From contig NZ_JACHXR010000001.1 of NCBI RefSeq assembly GCF_014192275.1, forward strand, positions 496,001 through 560,000: DNA of 64,000 nucleotides. The letters run 5' to 3'. The translations under genes were made by a program, and so were the position numbers. Source of the DNA: Halomonas stenophila. Lineage in GTDB: Bacteria > Pseudomonadota > Gammaproteobacteria > Pseudomonadales > Halomonadaceae. A model generated the notes under the pieces. That model was not told the DNA's origin. It did not search any database and worked only from the letters and a program-made list of their open reading frames with translations. Shown piece after piece: positions 1 through 8,916 of the stretch. How positions within the stretch are numbered: position 1 is the first letter of the stretch; every line of letters starts with the position of its first letter.

Positions 1-2
1 CC

Positions 3-125
3 GGCGACATCGACGACAGCTACCTGGCCGATCTCGAGGCGTCCCGCAGCGACGCGGCCAAGGAGCAGAACACCGGTGACCATGCCCTGGTGGGCATGCA
101 CAACCAGGAAGACGACATCGACTGA
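3..125 (+). CDS. purF: Amidophosphoribosyltransferase, C-terminal end (partial)
   Basis: Only the last 40 codons are inside the window. They read GDIDDSYLADLEASRSDAAK and finish with the acidic tail VGMHNQEDDID before a TGA stop. PurF catalyses the first committed step of purine synthesis, the transfer of ammonia from glutamine to PRPP. The call rests on the resemblance of this tail to gammaproteobacterial PurF C-termini and on the classic purF-metZ order, as metZ follows after 10 bases. The catalytic parts lie outside the window, so identity is inferred from the tail and the neighbour only. Confidence 0.7.
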   Translation, partial: GDIDDSYLADLEASRSDAAKEQNTGDHALVGMHNQEDDID

Positions 126-135
126 GGGAGGTCCC

Positions 136-1332
136 ATGCACGACGAATCCAATCCGGCGGACGCCTGGGGCCTCGACACTCGGGCGATCCGCACCGGGCA
201 CCAGCGGACCGGCGAGCAGGAGCACGGCGAGCCGATCTTCCCGACCTCGAGCTTCGTCTACGAGAGTGCCGCAGAGGCGGCGCGCAAGTTCGGCGGCAAG
301 GAGCCGGGCAACATCTATTCACGGTTCACCAATCCCACGGTGCGCACCTTCGAGCAGCGTCTGGCCGCCCTGGAAGGCGGCGAGCGTTGCGTGGCCACCA
401 GCTCCGGGATGTCGGCGATCCTGGCCACGGCACTGGCGTTGCTGCAGGCCGGCGACGAGATCGTCGCCTCGCGGTCGCTGTTCGGCACCACCGTGAGCCT
501 GTTCGACAAGTATCTGAGCAAGTTGGGCATCACCATCCGCTATGTGGAGCTCTCGAACCTCGAGGCCTGGGAGGCGGCGGTGACGCCGGCGACCAGGCTG
601 ATGTTCGCCGAGACCCCGTCGAATCCGCTGTCCGAGGTGGTCGATATCGCGGCGTTGGCCGAGATCGCCCGTCGCCATGGGGCCTGGCTGGCCATCGACA
701 ACTGCTTCCTGACCCCGGCCCTGCAGCAGCCGCTGGCCCTGGGGGCGGACCTGGTGATCCATTCCGCGACCAAGTATCTGGATGGCCAGGGGCGTGCGGT
801 GGGGGGCGCCGTGGTGGGGCCCGACAAGCTGCTCGAGGAGCTGTACGGCGTGGTGCGCACCTGCGGGCCCTGCCTGAGCCCGTTCAACGCCTGGATCTTC
901 ACCAAGGGCCTGGAGACCCTCGGTCTGCGGATGAAGGCCCATTGCACCAATGCCCGCCAGCTGGCCGAATGGCTCGAGGTCCACCCGGCGGTGGAGCGGG
1001 TCCACTACAGCGGCCTGGCCAGCCATCCCCAGCACGCCCTGGCGGCGCGCCAGCAGCGCGACTTCGGCGCCGTGCTCGGCGTCGAGGTCAAGGGGGGCCG
1101 CGAGGGCGCCTGGTCGGTGATCGATGCGACCCGGCTGCTGTCGATCACCGGCAACCTGGGCGACGTGAAGAGCACCATCACCCATCCCGGGACCACCACC
1201 CACGGTCGTCTCTCCGACGACCAGAAGGCCGCCGCCGGCATCCGCGAGGGGCTGATCCGCGTGGCCGTCGGCCTCGAGGATATCGCCGACATCCAGGCGG
1301 ACCTGGCCCGCGGGATCGACGCGCTGACCTGA
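136..1332 (+). CDS. metZ: O-succinylhomoserine sulfhydrylase
   Basis: This is a 398-residue PLP enzyme of the Cys/Met metabolism family. It forms homocysteine from O-succinylhomoserine and sulfide in the direct sulfhydrylation route to methionine. The PLP lysine is K213 in the motif HSATKYLDGQG, and the N-terminus GLDTRAIRTGHQRT is typical of MetZ. I chose the ATG at 136 because a GAGGGAGG ribosome-binding site sits just upstream; an in-frame ATG at 76 lies inside purF. Length fits the family (about 400 residues). It follows purF as in Pseudomonas. MetB/MetC-like family members are the alternative, but the purF neighbour and the sequence favour MetZ. Confidence 0.93.
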   Translation: MHDESNPADAWGLDTRAIRTGHQRTGEQEHGEPIFPTSSFVYESAAEAARKFGGKEPGNIYSRFTNPTVRTFEQRLAALEGGERCVATSSGMSAILATALALLQAGDEIVASRSLFGTTVSLFDKYLSKLGITIRYVELSNLEAWEAAVTPATRLMFAETPSNPLSEVVDIAALAEIARRHGAWLAIDNCFLTPALQQPLALGADLVIHSATKYLDGQGRAVGGAVVGPDKLLEELYGVVRTCGPCLSPFNAWIFTKGLETLGLRMKAHCTNARQLAEWLEVHPAVERVHYSGLASHPQHALAARQQRDFGAVLGVEVKGGREGAWSVIDATRLLSITGNLGDVKSTITHPGTTTHGRLSDDQKAAAGIREGLIRVAVGLEDIADIQADLARGIDALT

Positions 1333-1345
1333 TCCTCCTTCTTCG

Positions 1346-1369
1346 CATGCCGTCCGTCCGGGCGGCATG
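1346..1369 (+). terminator. Hairpin after metZ
   Basis: An inverted repeat CATGCCG / CGGCATG with a short loop lies 14 bases after the metZ stop. There is no immediate T-tract, so termination strength is uncertain. Confidence 0.4.
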
Positions 1370-1466
1370 TGGAAATTCCGAACGAAACTTTCATCTTTTT
1401 TCAGCGGATTCGGCCGGTCCGGTCGGGTAGCCTGTCGTCTCGATTCGCGATGATCAGGAGTCGCTC

Positions 1467-2036
1467 ATGTGGCGTAACTCGACTTCCGGCTGGGGGCTGG
1501 TCAGCATCCTGCTGCACTGGCTGAGTGCGCTGGCCCTCGTCGGCCTCTTCGTGCTGGGCTGGTGGATGACCGGGCTCGACTACTACGACGGCTGGTACAA
1601 CCTGGCGCCCTGGTGGCACCGCTCGGTGGGCATGCTGCTGCTGGCCGCGACCCTGGCGCGGCTGGCCTGGCGGCTCCCCCAGCCGGCGCCGGCGCTGCCC
1701 GGCCCCCGTCGGGAACGCCTCGCCGCGCACCTGGGGCACGTGGCGCTCTACGCGCTGATGCTGCTGGTGCCGATCAGCGGCTACCTGATTTCCACCGCCG
1801 AGGGCGACGGCATCAGCGTCTTCGGCTGGTTCACGGTGCCGGCGCTGGTCAGCGACCTGCCCAACCAGGCGTCCCTGGCCGGCACCGTCCACTGGTACGG
1901 CGCCCTGGCCATGATGGGCCTGGCCGCGGGCCATGCCCTGGCCGCCCTCAAGCACCATTCCCGGGATCGCCACGATACTCTGGTCCGCATGCTGCATCCG
2001 CGTCATGCCCGTCGTGGCGGGACGCCACCCCCCTGA
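1467..2036 (+). CDS. Cytochrome b561 family protein
   Basis: This 189-residue inner membrane protein has four predicted membrane helices and belongs to the CybB-type di-haem cytochrome b561 family, which carries electrons between quinone and partners. Candidate haem ligands are H17 (LLHWLSA), H51 (PWWHRSVG), H142 (TVHWYGA) and H156 (AAGHALA). An AGGAG site precedes the ATG. It lies 21 bases upstream of a YceI-family gene, a frequent pairing in proteobacteria in which both are thought to deal with isoprenoid quinones or superoxide; that role is inference. The tail is proline- and arginine-rich and cytoplasmic. Confidence 0.88.
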   Translation: MWRNSTSGWGLVSILLHWLSALALVGLFVLGWWMTGLDYYDGWYNLAPWWHRSVGMLLLAATLARLAWRLPQPAPALPGPRRERLAAHLGHVALYALMLLVPISGYLISTAEGDGISVFGWFTVPALVSDLPNQASLAGTVHWYGALAMMGLAAGHALAALKHHSRDRHDTLVRMLHPRHARRGGTPPP

Positions 2037-2057
2037 GTCACCCCCAAGGAGACAGCG

Positions 2058-2645
2058 ATGTTCAAGAAGAACACCCTGGCGGCCATCCTGGCCACCACCG
2101 CCCTCGTGCCGTTTGCCCAGGCCCAGGCCGCCGACTACGTGATCGATACCGAAGAGGGCCAGCATGCCTTCATCCAGTTCAAGATCAGCCACCTCGGCTT
2201 TTCCTATATCCTGGGCAGCTTCGAGGACTTCTCCGGCCAGTTCAGCTATGACCCGGACGATCTCGCGGCCTCTTCCGCCAACCTCGAGGTGGACGTGGCG
2301 AGCCTGACCACCAATCACGCGGAGCGCGACAAGCACATCAAGAGCGACGACTTCCTCGACATCGCGGAATACCCGACCGCCAGCTTCACCTCCACCGGTT
2401 TCGAGGCCACCGGCGAGAACCAGGGCGTGCTGAGCGGCGAGCTGACCCTGCACGGGGAGACCCGGGCCATCGAGATGCCGGTGACCCTGCTGGGCGAGGG
2501 CGAGGACCCCTGGGGCAACTACCGGGCCGGCTTCGAGGGCTCGACGACCCTGACCCTGGCCGACTACGGTATCGACATGTCCAGCTTCCCCGAGCCGATG
2601 CAGGAACTCGAGCTCTACGTGACCTTCGAGGGTATTCGCCAGTAA
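2058..2645 (+). CDS. YceI family periplasmic lipid-binding protein
   Basis: The product has 195 residues, with a signal peptide cleaved after about residue 24 (AQAQA-ADYVID). The mature part is a YceI-like lipocalin barrel with the typical start (YVIDTEEGQHAFIQFKISHLG), the central VDVASLTTNHAERDKHIKS and the end LELYVTFEGIRQ. Family members bind polyisoprenoids in the periplasm. AAGGAGAC upstream supports the start. Its position directly behind the b561 gene suggests a small operon that ends at the strong terminator downstream. Confidence 0.92.
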   Translation: MFKKNTLAAILATTALVPFAQAQAADYVIDTEEGQHAFIQFKISHLGFSYILGSFEDFSGQFSYDPDDLAASSANLEVDVASLTTNHAERDKHIKSDDFLDIAEYPTASFTSTGFEATGENQGVLSGELTLHGETRAIEMPVTLLGEGEDPWGNYRAGFEGSTTLTLADYGIDMSSFPEPMQELELYVTFEGIRQ

Positions 2646-2678
2646 GCGTCACGCCCCGGCGTTTCTGTCCGAACCAGA

Positions 2679-2712
2679 ACACCCCCGGCCAGCGGCCCGG
2701 GGTGTTTTTTTC
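2679..2712 (+). terminator. Rho-independent terminator after the yceI-like gene
   Basis: A GC-rich stem ACACCCCGG-type arm pairs with CCGGGGTGT and is followed by a run of seven T. It terminates the b561-yceI pair and may also serve the convergent oxygenase gene on the other strand. Confidence 0.85.
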
Positions 2713-2757
2713 ATGCCTGGCCATCAGGCCAGGTTGACAGGGCCGGCTCCGGGGACC

Positions 2758-3555
2758 TCAACGACCCGCGTCGTGGAGGATGGCCTCGGGGAAATGCCGG
2801 CGCAGGATACGGTTCTGGAAGGGGTCGACGAAGCGTGAGTTGATGATCACGATGAACCGTTCGAACGGCACGCGGGGATCCTGCTGGGTGATAGCGTCCA
2901 CGCTGTGAAAGAGCTTGTCGTCGCGCAGGTGAAGCACGTCACCCGGGGCGAGGGACAAGTCGGCGAGCCGCCGGCTCCCGGCCTTGTCGACATAGAGATG
3001 GTTCTCGCCGCCGGCCAGGTTCTCCCGTCTCACCACCATGATGCTCAGGGCCTTGCAGCCGTCGGCATGAATGCCCTGTCCCTGAAGGGGATCCACCTGG
3101 CCTTCCCCCCGGACGCCGGTGATCTGCATCAGGATCGGCTCGTTGGCCTGGAGCCCCCACAGCCGCGCCCAGGCCTTGACGAAGCTCTTGACGTCAGCGC
3201 GGGCCATGAAGGCCTCGGTCAACGGCGCATAGTAGCGCAGCCGGTCGGCCATGCTCGCGGCATCATTGAAGGCGCCGCCCTGGGCCATGGGGCAGGGGCC
3301 CATTTCCTTCATCTCGCCATCCTCGTCCAGCGCCAGCCAGGACATGCGCTTCCAGCGTCGATTGACATAAGGATCGCGAGGCAGGTCGGTGGTGGCGGCC
3401 TGCCACGCGCCCAGGTCCAACTGCTCACGCACGTCGGTCAAGGCCCAGTCCTGGCGTGCCAGGTCATCCGTGACCCCCGCGGGCCAGTAGCTGGAAAGGG
3501 AACTGACGAGCAGGGAGCTGGGCTGGTAGCCATACTTGAGACTCTCGAGTTTCAT
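2758..3555 (-). CDS. 2-oxoglutarate/Fe(II)-dependent oxygenase family protein
   Basis: The product has 265 residues. It carries the metal and co-substrate motif of 2OG-Fe(II) oxygenases: H163-x-D165 in GIHADGCKALS, the distal H217 in LFHSVDA, and R233 in FERFIVIIN for 2-oxoglutarate. The overall pattern fits the family that contains L-isoleucine-4-hydroxylase (2OG-Fe dioxygenase, PF10014 type), whose members hydroxylate free amino acids. The substrate cannot be read from sequence. It is a single gene, convergent with the b561-yceI pair, and preceded by an AT-rich leader with GAGAAGAAGG as ribosome-binding site. Confidence 0.8.
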   Translation of the reverse strand: MKLESLKYGYQPSSLLVSSLSSYWPAGVTDDLARQDWALTDVREQLDLGAWQAATTDLPRDPYVNRRWKRMSWLALDEDGEMKEMGPCPMAQGGAFNDAASMADRLRYYAPLTEAFMARADVKSFVKAWARLWGLQANEPILMQITGVRGEGQVDPLQGQGIHADGCKALSIMVVRRENLAGGENHLYVDKAGSRRLADLSLAPGDVLHLRDDKLFHSVDAITQQDPRVPFERFIVIINSRFVDPFQNRILRRHFPEAILHDAGR

Positions 3556-3838
3556 CCTTCTTCTCCTGTTTTTGCCTGTAGTGGTGACCGCAGGTACGTC
3601 GTTTTCCTGAGATGCATTTACTAGAGGAAAAGTAAGGTTACAAAAGTAAACAATAAGGCTCGCGTAAAGGAAAAAACGGCCTTCAGCCCTTAAAATGAGA
3701 AAAATTTATGAGTTTTCTGGCATATAAACTTAAGGGAGGTACGAGAATCGTCATGTCATGTGAAGTATAAAAATCCTATTCCATGGGGTTCGGTATCATG
3801 AGGATCGTCGGCAGCGTCGAGATAGAGAGGTCAGTATC
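3556..3838. other. AT-rich divergent intergenic region
   Basis: This 283-base gap between the oxygenase gene and the GGDEF-EAL gene is much richer in A+T than its surroundings. It must hold both promoters. I see no convincing RNA gene or longer reading frame in it. Confidence 0.5.
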
Positions 3839-5665
3839 ATGACCCGCGAGGTGTCATGCCCCTTCAGGCGGCGGATGCGTATGCTGTGGCGGAAGTGTCG
3901 CGCCACGGTGTTTCGGCCTCGCCAGCTGCGCCATGACGAGATCGAGCAGGTGCGTCGCCAGTACCAGGAGAGCGAGCAGCGCTTTCGTGCCCTGCTGGAG
4001 AGCCTGCCCAAGGTGGCCGTGCAGGGTTACGACCGGGACCGGCGGGTCATCTACTGGAACGAGGCCAGCACGCGACTCTATGGCTATCGGGCGGAGGAGG
4101 CGGAAGGGCGACTGCTGGAGGACCTGATCATTCCGCCCCCCATGCGCGAGGCCGTGATCCGGGCCCATCGGGCCTGGATCCAGGAGGGGCAGGAGATTCC
4201 GGCGGGGGAGCTCGAGCTGCTGCATCGCAGCGGCGATCTGGTCCCGGTGTTCTCGCACCACGTGATGCTGGGGCAGCATACCGAGTCTCCGCTGATGTTC
4301 TGCGTCGATGTGGATCTCTCGGACCAGAAGCGGGCCCATCGCGAACTGGCCTTCGCGACCCGCTTCGACAGCCTGACTCAGTTTCCCAACCGCCGGACCT
4401 TCGAGATCGAGCTGGATGCCCTGCTCGAGGAATGTCGGCGGCGGGGCATCGGCGCGGCGTTGCTCTACCTCGACATCGACCGCTTCGTCGAGATCAACGA
4501 TGCCTTGGGGTATGCCCAGGGGGATCAGCTGCTGGTGGAGCTGGCGCATCGGTTGCGCCATGAGCAACGCGCGACGGACCTGATGTCCCGGGTCTCGAGC
4601 GATGAGTTCGTGCTGGCGTTCCCGGGGATCGAGTTTCACGACGATGTCCTGCGCCTGGTGCGCAAGGTGAGAGGCGTCTTTCAGCGGCCCTTCACCCTCG
4701 AGGGCGGCGAGCGCATGGTGACGGCCAGCCTGGGGATCAGCCTGTTTCCCGAGAACGGGACCGCGGCCCGCGACCTGATCCGTAACGCCGACGTCGCCAA
4801 GAACCACGCCAAGCTCGCGGGGCGTGGCGGACTGCAGTTCTTCCACCAGCGCTTGCACGATGAACTTGTCTATCAGCTTGACCTGATGGAGCGGCTGGAG
4901 AAGGCCCTCGATCGGGACGAGCTGAGCCTGTGGTACCAGCCTCAGGTCTCGGCCGTCAGCGGGCGCATCGAGAATGTCGAGGCGCTGTTGCGCTGGCTGC
5001 CGGCGGAGGGGGCCGCGGTGTCGCCCGCGGAATTCATTCCCCTGGCGGAGCAGTCGGGCTTGATTCACCGCCTCGGGGACTGGGTGGTCGAGGAGGCCTG
5101 TCGTCAGCAGGCGGCCTGGCGTGCCGCGGGATGCCTCGTCTCGCGCATCGATATCAATGTCTCGGGCTCCCAACTCACCCGGCCGGATATCCTGGAGCGC
5201 TTCGAGGCGTGTCTGCAGGCCCATGGCCTGGCGCCGGGCGATATCGGCATCGAGCTGACCGAGAACGTGTTGATCGATGCCGACCACCAGATCCTGGAGG
5301 GGCTGCGGCGTCTCTATCATCGCGGCGTGCGGATCGCCATCGATGACTTCGGTACCGGCTACTCCTCGTTGAGCTATCTCAAGCACTTTCCGCTGACGGC
5401 ACTGAAGATCGATCGCACCTTCGTGCATGATGCCCCCAAGCAACCAGAGGATCGCGCCATCATGGAGGCGGCGGTGTTCATCGGTCATCGCCTGGGGCTC
5501 GAGGTGGTCGCCGAGGGGGTGGAGACCGCCGAGCAGCTGACCCTGATCCGCGAGATGCACTGTGACCTGGTGCAAGGCTATTACTTCTATCGCCCCATGC
5601 CGGCGCCGGACATCGAGCGCCTGCTCTTGGGGCGGGTGACCGCCCATCAGGGGAGGGCCGACTGA
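3839..5665 (+). CDS. PAS-GGDEF-EAL protein, likely c-di-GMP phosphodiesterase
   Basis: The product has 608 residues. After a basic N-terminus with a short coiled region comes a PAS domain (about residues 45-160, with YWNEASTRLYGY), a GGDEF domain (about 175-340) and an EAL domain (about 350-600). The GGDEF signature is degenerate, SSDEF at 253-257, so cyclase activity is unlikely. The EAL domain looks intact: E381-A-L-L-R, ELTENVLID, IDDFGTGYSSL, KIDRTFV and AEGVET. I infer a phosphodiesterase controlled by PAS ligand binding and perhaps by GTP bound to the GGDEF relic. There is no membrane segment. The start at 3839 follows a GAGAGGTCAG site. Confidence 0.9.
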   Translation: MTREVSCPFRRRMRMLWRKCRATVFRPRQLRHDEIEQVRRQYQESEQRFRALLESLPKVAVQGYDRDRRVIYWNEASTRLYGYRAEEAEGRLLEDLIIPPPMREAVIRAHRAWIQEGQEIPAGELELLHRSGDLVPVFSHHVMLGQHTESPLMFCVDVDLSDQKRAHRELAFATRFDSLTQFPNRRTFEIELDALLEECRRRGIGAALLYLDIDRFVEINDALGYAQGDQLLVELAHRLRHEQRATDLMSRVSSDEFVLAFPGIEFHDDVLRLVRKVRGVFQRPFTLEGGERMVTASLGISLFPENGTAARDLIRNADVAKNHAKLAGRGGLQFFHQRLHDELVYQLDLMERLEKALDRDELSLWYQPQVSAVSGRIENVEALLRWLPAEGAAVSPAEFIPLAEQSGLIHRLGDWVVEEACRQQAAWRAAGCLVSRIDINVSGSQLTRPDILERFEACLQAHGLAPGDIGIELTENVLIDADHQILEGLRRLYHRGVRIAIDDFGTGYSSLSYLKHFPLTALKIDRTFVHDAPKQPEDRAIMEAAVFIGHRLGLEVVAEGVETAEQLTLIREMHCDLVQGYYFYRPMPAPDIERLLLGRVTAHQGRAD

Positions 5666-5720
5666 GAGTCTTCACGGGATGGCGTAGAATGCCCAGCTCA
5701 CGTTTCGACCCGGAGTCCCT

Positions 5721-7070
5721 GTGAGTCATCCCTCGCCCCCCTCGTCGTCGCTGGGGCTGACGCTGTGGCGTCAGACCTGGCCCATGGCCATCGGCGTGAT
5801 GGCCCTGCTGGGGTTCCAACTGGTGGACAGTGCCTTCGTCGCCCGGCTGGGCACCCGGCCACTGGCGGCCCAGTCCTTCACCTTCCCGCTGTCGTTCCTG
5901 ATCATCGGCGTTCAGGTGGGCATGGGTATTGCCATTGCCGCCCTGGTATCCCGTGCCCTGGGCGCCGGAGAGGCGGGGAGGGCGCGGCGCCTGGGCAGCC
6001 TGGTGCTGCTGGCCGGCACGGCGGTGATCGCGCTGATGGTGCTGGCGCTCTGGCTGACCCAGGGTCCGGTCTTCCGCCGGCTGGGGGCCGACACGGCATC
6101 GCTGGCCCTGATCCGCGACTACTGGGCCCCCCAACTCCTGGCCGCCTGGTTGGGCGCGGCGCTCTATTTCGGCTACAGCCTCTTCCGTGCCCATGGCAAC
6201 ACCCGACTCCCGGGGTCGCTGATGGTGCTGACCAGCCTGGTCAACCTGGCGCTGGACCCCCTGCTGATCTTCGGCCTCGGTGACTGGCCGGGCCTGGGCC
6301 TGCCCGGGGCGGCCTGGGCCACGGTGCTGGCCTTCGGGGCGGGACTGGTCGTGATGGGCGCCCGCCTGCGAGGGACCCGCTGGCTGGCCGGCGCGGGGCT
6401 GTTGACGGAGGCCCGTGCGTCACTTCGTCCCTTTGCCGGCATCGCCGGCCCGGCCATGGTCAGCCAGTTGATGCCCCCGCTTGCCGCCATGCTGGCGATC
6501 GCGGTGGTGGCGCGGCTGGGCGAGGCCGAGGTGGCGGCCTGGGGGCTCGCCAGCCGCCTGGAGACCCTCTCGCTGATGGTGGTACTGGCCATGACCATGT
6601 CGCTGCCGCCGTGGCTCGGGCGCTGTTACGGCGCCGGTGACTGGGAGCAGGTACAACGCCTGATGCGCCTGGCGCTGCGCGTGGTGGTGGCCTGGCAGCT
6701 GCTGCTGGGGGTGGTTCTGGCGCTGGCCTCGCCCTGGGTCGCCGAGACCCTGTCGGGCAATCCGGAGGTGCGGGACGAACTGGCGATCCTGATTCGCTTC
6801 CTGTTGCCGAGCTACGCCGCCCTGGGCGTGTGCATGCTGGTGGTCTCGGCCGGCAACGCACTCGGCTGGCCGCTCAGGGCCATGCTGATGTCCGCGGCAC
6901 GGCTGTTCGTGTTCTACCTGCCGTGCCTGTGGGTCGGGGCCTGGGTGGCCGGGGTGAGCGGCCTGGCGCTGGGGGCTGCCATCGGCAACCTGCTGGCGGG
7001 GCTCGCGGCCTGGCAGCTGCTGCGGCGCATTCTGGCGAGCCCCCGGCGCAGTCCAGTTCATGGCAGTTGA
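5721..7070 (+). CDS. MATE family efflux transporter
   Basis: This 449-residue protein has about twelve membrane helices and belongs to the DinF/NorM side of the MATE family, which expels cationic drugs or metabolites in exchange for Na+ or H+. Typical pieces are WRQTWPMAIGVMALLGFQLVDSA near the N-terminus (helix 1, beginning about residue 11) and a mirrored second half starting with FAGIAGPAMVSQLMPPLAAM. Translation starts at GTG 5721, preceded by GACCCGGAGTCC. The substrate is unknown. The gene stands alone between a GGDEF-EAL gene and dadA. Confidence 0.87.
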   Translation: MSHPSPPSSSLGLTLWRQTWPMAIGVMALLGFQLVDSAFVARLGTRPLAAQSFTFPLSFLIIGVQVGMGIAIAALVSRALGAGEAGRARRLGSLVLLAGTAVIALMVLALWLTQGPVFRRLGADTASLALIRDYWAPQLLAAWLGAALYFGYSLFRAHGNTRLPGSLMVLTSLVNLALDPLLIFGLGDWPGLGLPGAAWATVLAFGAGLVVMGARLRGTRWLAGAGLLTEARASLRPFAGIAGPAMVSQLMPPLAAMLAIAVVARLGEAEVAAWGLASRLETLSLMVVLAMTMSLPPWLGRCYGAGDWEQVQRLMRLALRVVVAWQLLLGVVLALASPWVAETLSGNPEVRDELAILIRFLLPSYAALGVCMLVVSAGNALGWPLRAMLMSAARLFVFYLPCLWVGAWVAGVSGLALGAAIGNLLAGLAAWQLLRRILASPRRSPVHGS

Positions 7071-7268
7071 AAAGACTTTGTTATGCTCTATATAAGAATG
7101 ATAAGACTGAATAATTTAACATAATTGGTTTTTATATTCATATATAGGAGGAAAAACAGAATATTAACCTGCATTTTCCATCCTATACTCTCTCCCTCAT
7201 TCGGTCCGGGGGGCCCCGCCCGGGCCATGTCGTTCCCGCAGGTGACAACGAGAAGGTGAGGGAAGCGC
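7071..7268. other. AT-rich leader before the D-amino acid dehydrogenase gene
   Basis: The first half of this gap is strongly AT-rich and includes a TATACT hexamer near 7191 that could serve as a -10 element. A GC-rich hairpin-forming stretch (GGGGGGCCCCGCCCGGGCC) follows shortly before the dadA ribosome-binding site. No reading frame of note was found. Confidence 0.35.
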
Positions 7269-8525
7269 ATGAAGGTACTGATTCTTGGCAGCGGCGTGGT
7301 GGGCGTCACCAGCGCCTACTACCTGGCCCGCCGGGGCCATGAGGTCACGGTGGTGGATCGACAGCCGTCACCGGCCATGGAGACGAGCTACGGCAATGCC
7401 GGCCAGGTATCCTTCGGCTTCTCCTCGCCCTGGGCGGCGCCGGGTATCCCCCAGAAGGCCATGAAGTGGATGTTCCAGGAACACGCCCCGCTCAAGATCC
7501 AGCCCAGGATGGACCCGACCATGGCGCGCTTCATGATGAAGATGTTCGCCAACTGCAATGCCGAGCACTATGCCGTCAACAAGGAGCGCATGGTGCGTAT
7601 CGCCGAGCACAGCCGGGCCTGCATCGATGCCCTGCGTGCCGAGACGGGGATCCGCTACGAGGATCGCCAACGCGGCCTGCTGCAGCTGTTCCGCCACGAC
7701 AGTCAGGTCGAGGCGGTGGCCAAGGACATGAAGGTCCTGGCCCAGTGCGGCGTACGCCACGAACTGCTCGACAGCGAAGCGATCAAGACCGTGGAGCCGG
7801 CGCTGGCCCGGGTGCCCGGAAAGTTCGTCGGAGGGCTCCACTTGCCCGATGACCAGACCGGTGACTGCCATCTGTTCACCAACCGGCTGGCCGACCATTG
7901 CCGGCAGCACCTGGGAGTCAAGTTCCGCTTCAATGTCGATATCCAGCGTCTCAAGCGCGGCGGTGCCGGCATCGAGAGCGTGGTCACCAGCGCCGGGGAA
8001 CTGACCGCCGATGCCTACGTGGTCTGCCTGGGCAGTTATTCGCCGTTCCTGGTCAAGGACCTGGACATTCGCCTGCCGATCTACCCGGTCAAGGGCTACA
8101 GCCTGACCGTGCCGGTGGTCGACGATGGCGGGGCCCCCCAGTCCACGGTCATGGACGAAAGCTACAAGGTGGCGATCTCGCGCTTCGACGACCGCATCCG
8201 CGTGGGAGGGACCGCGGAGCTGGCCTCCTTTGATCTGAGCCTGCTGGAGAAGCGTCGGGCCACCATCAGCATGGTGGTGAAGGATGTCTTCCCCGAGGGG
8301 GGCGACGTGGCCAGGGCCGAGTTCTGGACCGGCCTGCGCCCCATGACGCCGGACTCCACGCCGATCATCGGGGCCACCAAGCACGGCAATCTCTGGCTCA
8401 ATACCGGTCATGGCACCCTGGGCTGGACCATGAGCTGCGGCAGTGGCCAGCTGCTCTCGGACCTGATCGACGCTCGCCGGCCGGCCATCGACCCGCGTGG
8501 GCTCGACGTCTCGCGCTACGCCTGA
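7269..8525 (+). CDS. dadA: D-amino acid dehydrogenase small subunit
   Basis: This 418-residue FAD enzyme of the DAO family oxidises D-amino acids, mainly D-alanine, to 2-oxo acids and passes electrons to the respiratory chain. The dinucleotide-binding motif [20 protein letters not shown] is at residues 3-22. The DadA-typical segments [22 protein letters not shown] and [19 protein letters not shown] are present. The length matches DadA (about 415-430). A racemase gene (dadX) is not next to it, and it is followed by a terminator, so it is probably monocistronic. Confidence 0.93.
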   Translation: MKVLILGSGVVGVTSAYYLARRGHEVTVVDRQPSPAMETSYGNAGQVSFGFSSPWAAPGIPQKAMKWMFQEHAPLKIQPRMDPTMARFMMKMFANCNAEHYAVNKERMVRIAEHSRACIDALRAETGIRYEDRQRGLLQLFRHDSQVEAVAKDMKVLAQCGVRHELLDSEAIKTVEPALARVPGKFVGGLHLPDDQTGDCHLFTNRLADHCRQHLGVKFRFNVDIQRLKRGGAGIESVVTSAGELTADAYVVCLGSYSPFLVKDLDIRLPIYPVKGYSLTVPVVDDGGAPQSTVMDESYKVAISRFDDRIRVGGTAELASFDLSLLEKRRATISMVVKDVFPEGGDVARAEFWTGLRPMTPDSTPIIGATKHGNLWLNTGHGTLGWTMSCGSGQLLSDLIDARRPAIDPRGLDVSRYA

Positions 8526-8547
8526 CCGCCGCGACCGGTCCATCCTG

Positions 8548-8575
8548 CAGCCCGCCCGTGCGGGCTGTTCTGCTT
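8548..8575 (+). terminator. Terminator after dadA
   Basis: The stem CAGCCCG / CGGGCTG (8548-8567, loop CCCGTG) is followed by a pyrimidine-rich TTCTGCTTT tail. Confidence 0.7.
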
Positions 8576-8916
8576 TGGCAACACTGCAACCGGTTGATCA
8601 TGCAGGGATTCGAGATCCCGGCGCGAAGGAGTGTCGTCGAATGCCGACGGTCACGCGGGCCCAGGCGACCGTCACCCGTGCAGCGTGGTGGTGTATTCGT
8701 TCATAACTAATTGTTGATGGAGCGCTTTTCTGGGGATGGCATGGCTTTCGCTCGTTTTAACCTGCAGCCTTGGCAATTCTTTTCCAGGGTGTCGAGCGAT
8801 ACCGAAGGGGTTCTCCGCTGCCACGGAAGGCGCTGGGCCAGGGATGGGCCCGGTCGACAGGGCCCCCAAATACAGGACAGGCCGGGTGCGCCCGGCGGTT
8901 CCACGATGGAGGTAGC
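8576..8916. other. Long intergenic stretch without a recognised gene
   Basis: About 340 bases separate the dadA terminator from the small secreted-protein gene. A moderately AT-rich patch at 8695-8765 may hold the promoter of that gene. I found no RNA gene or repeat here. Confidence 0.4.
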
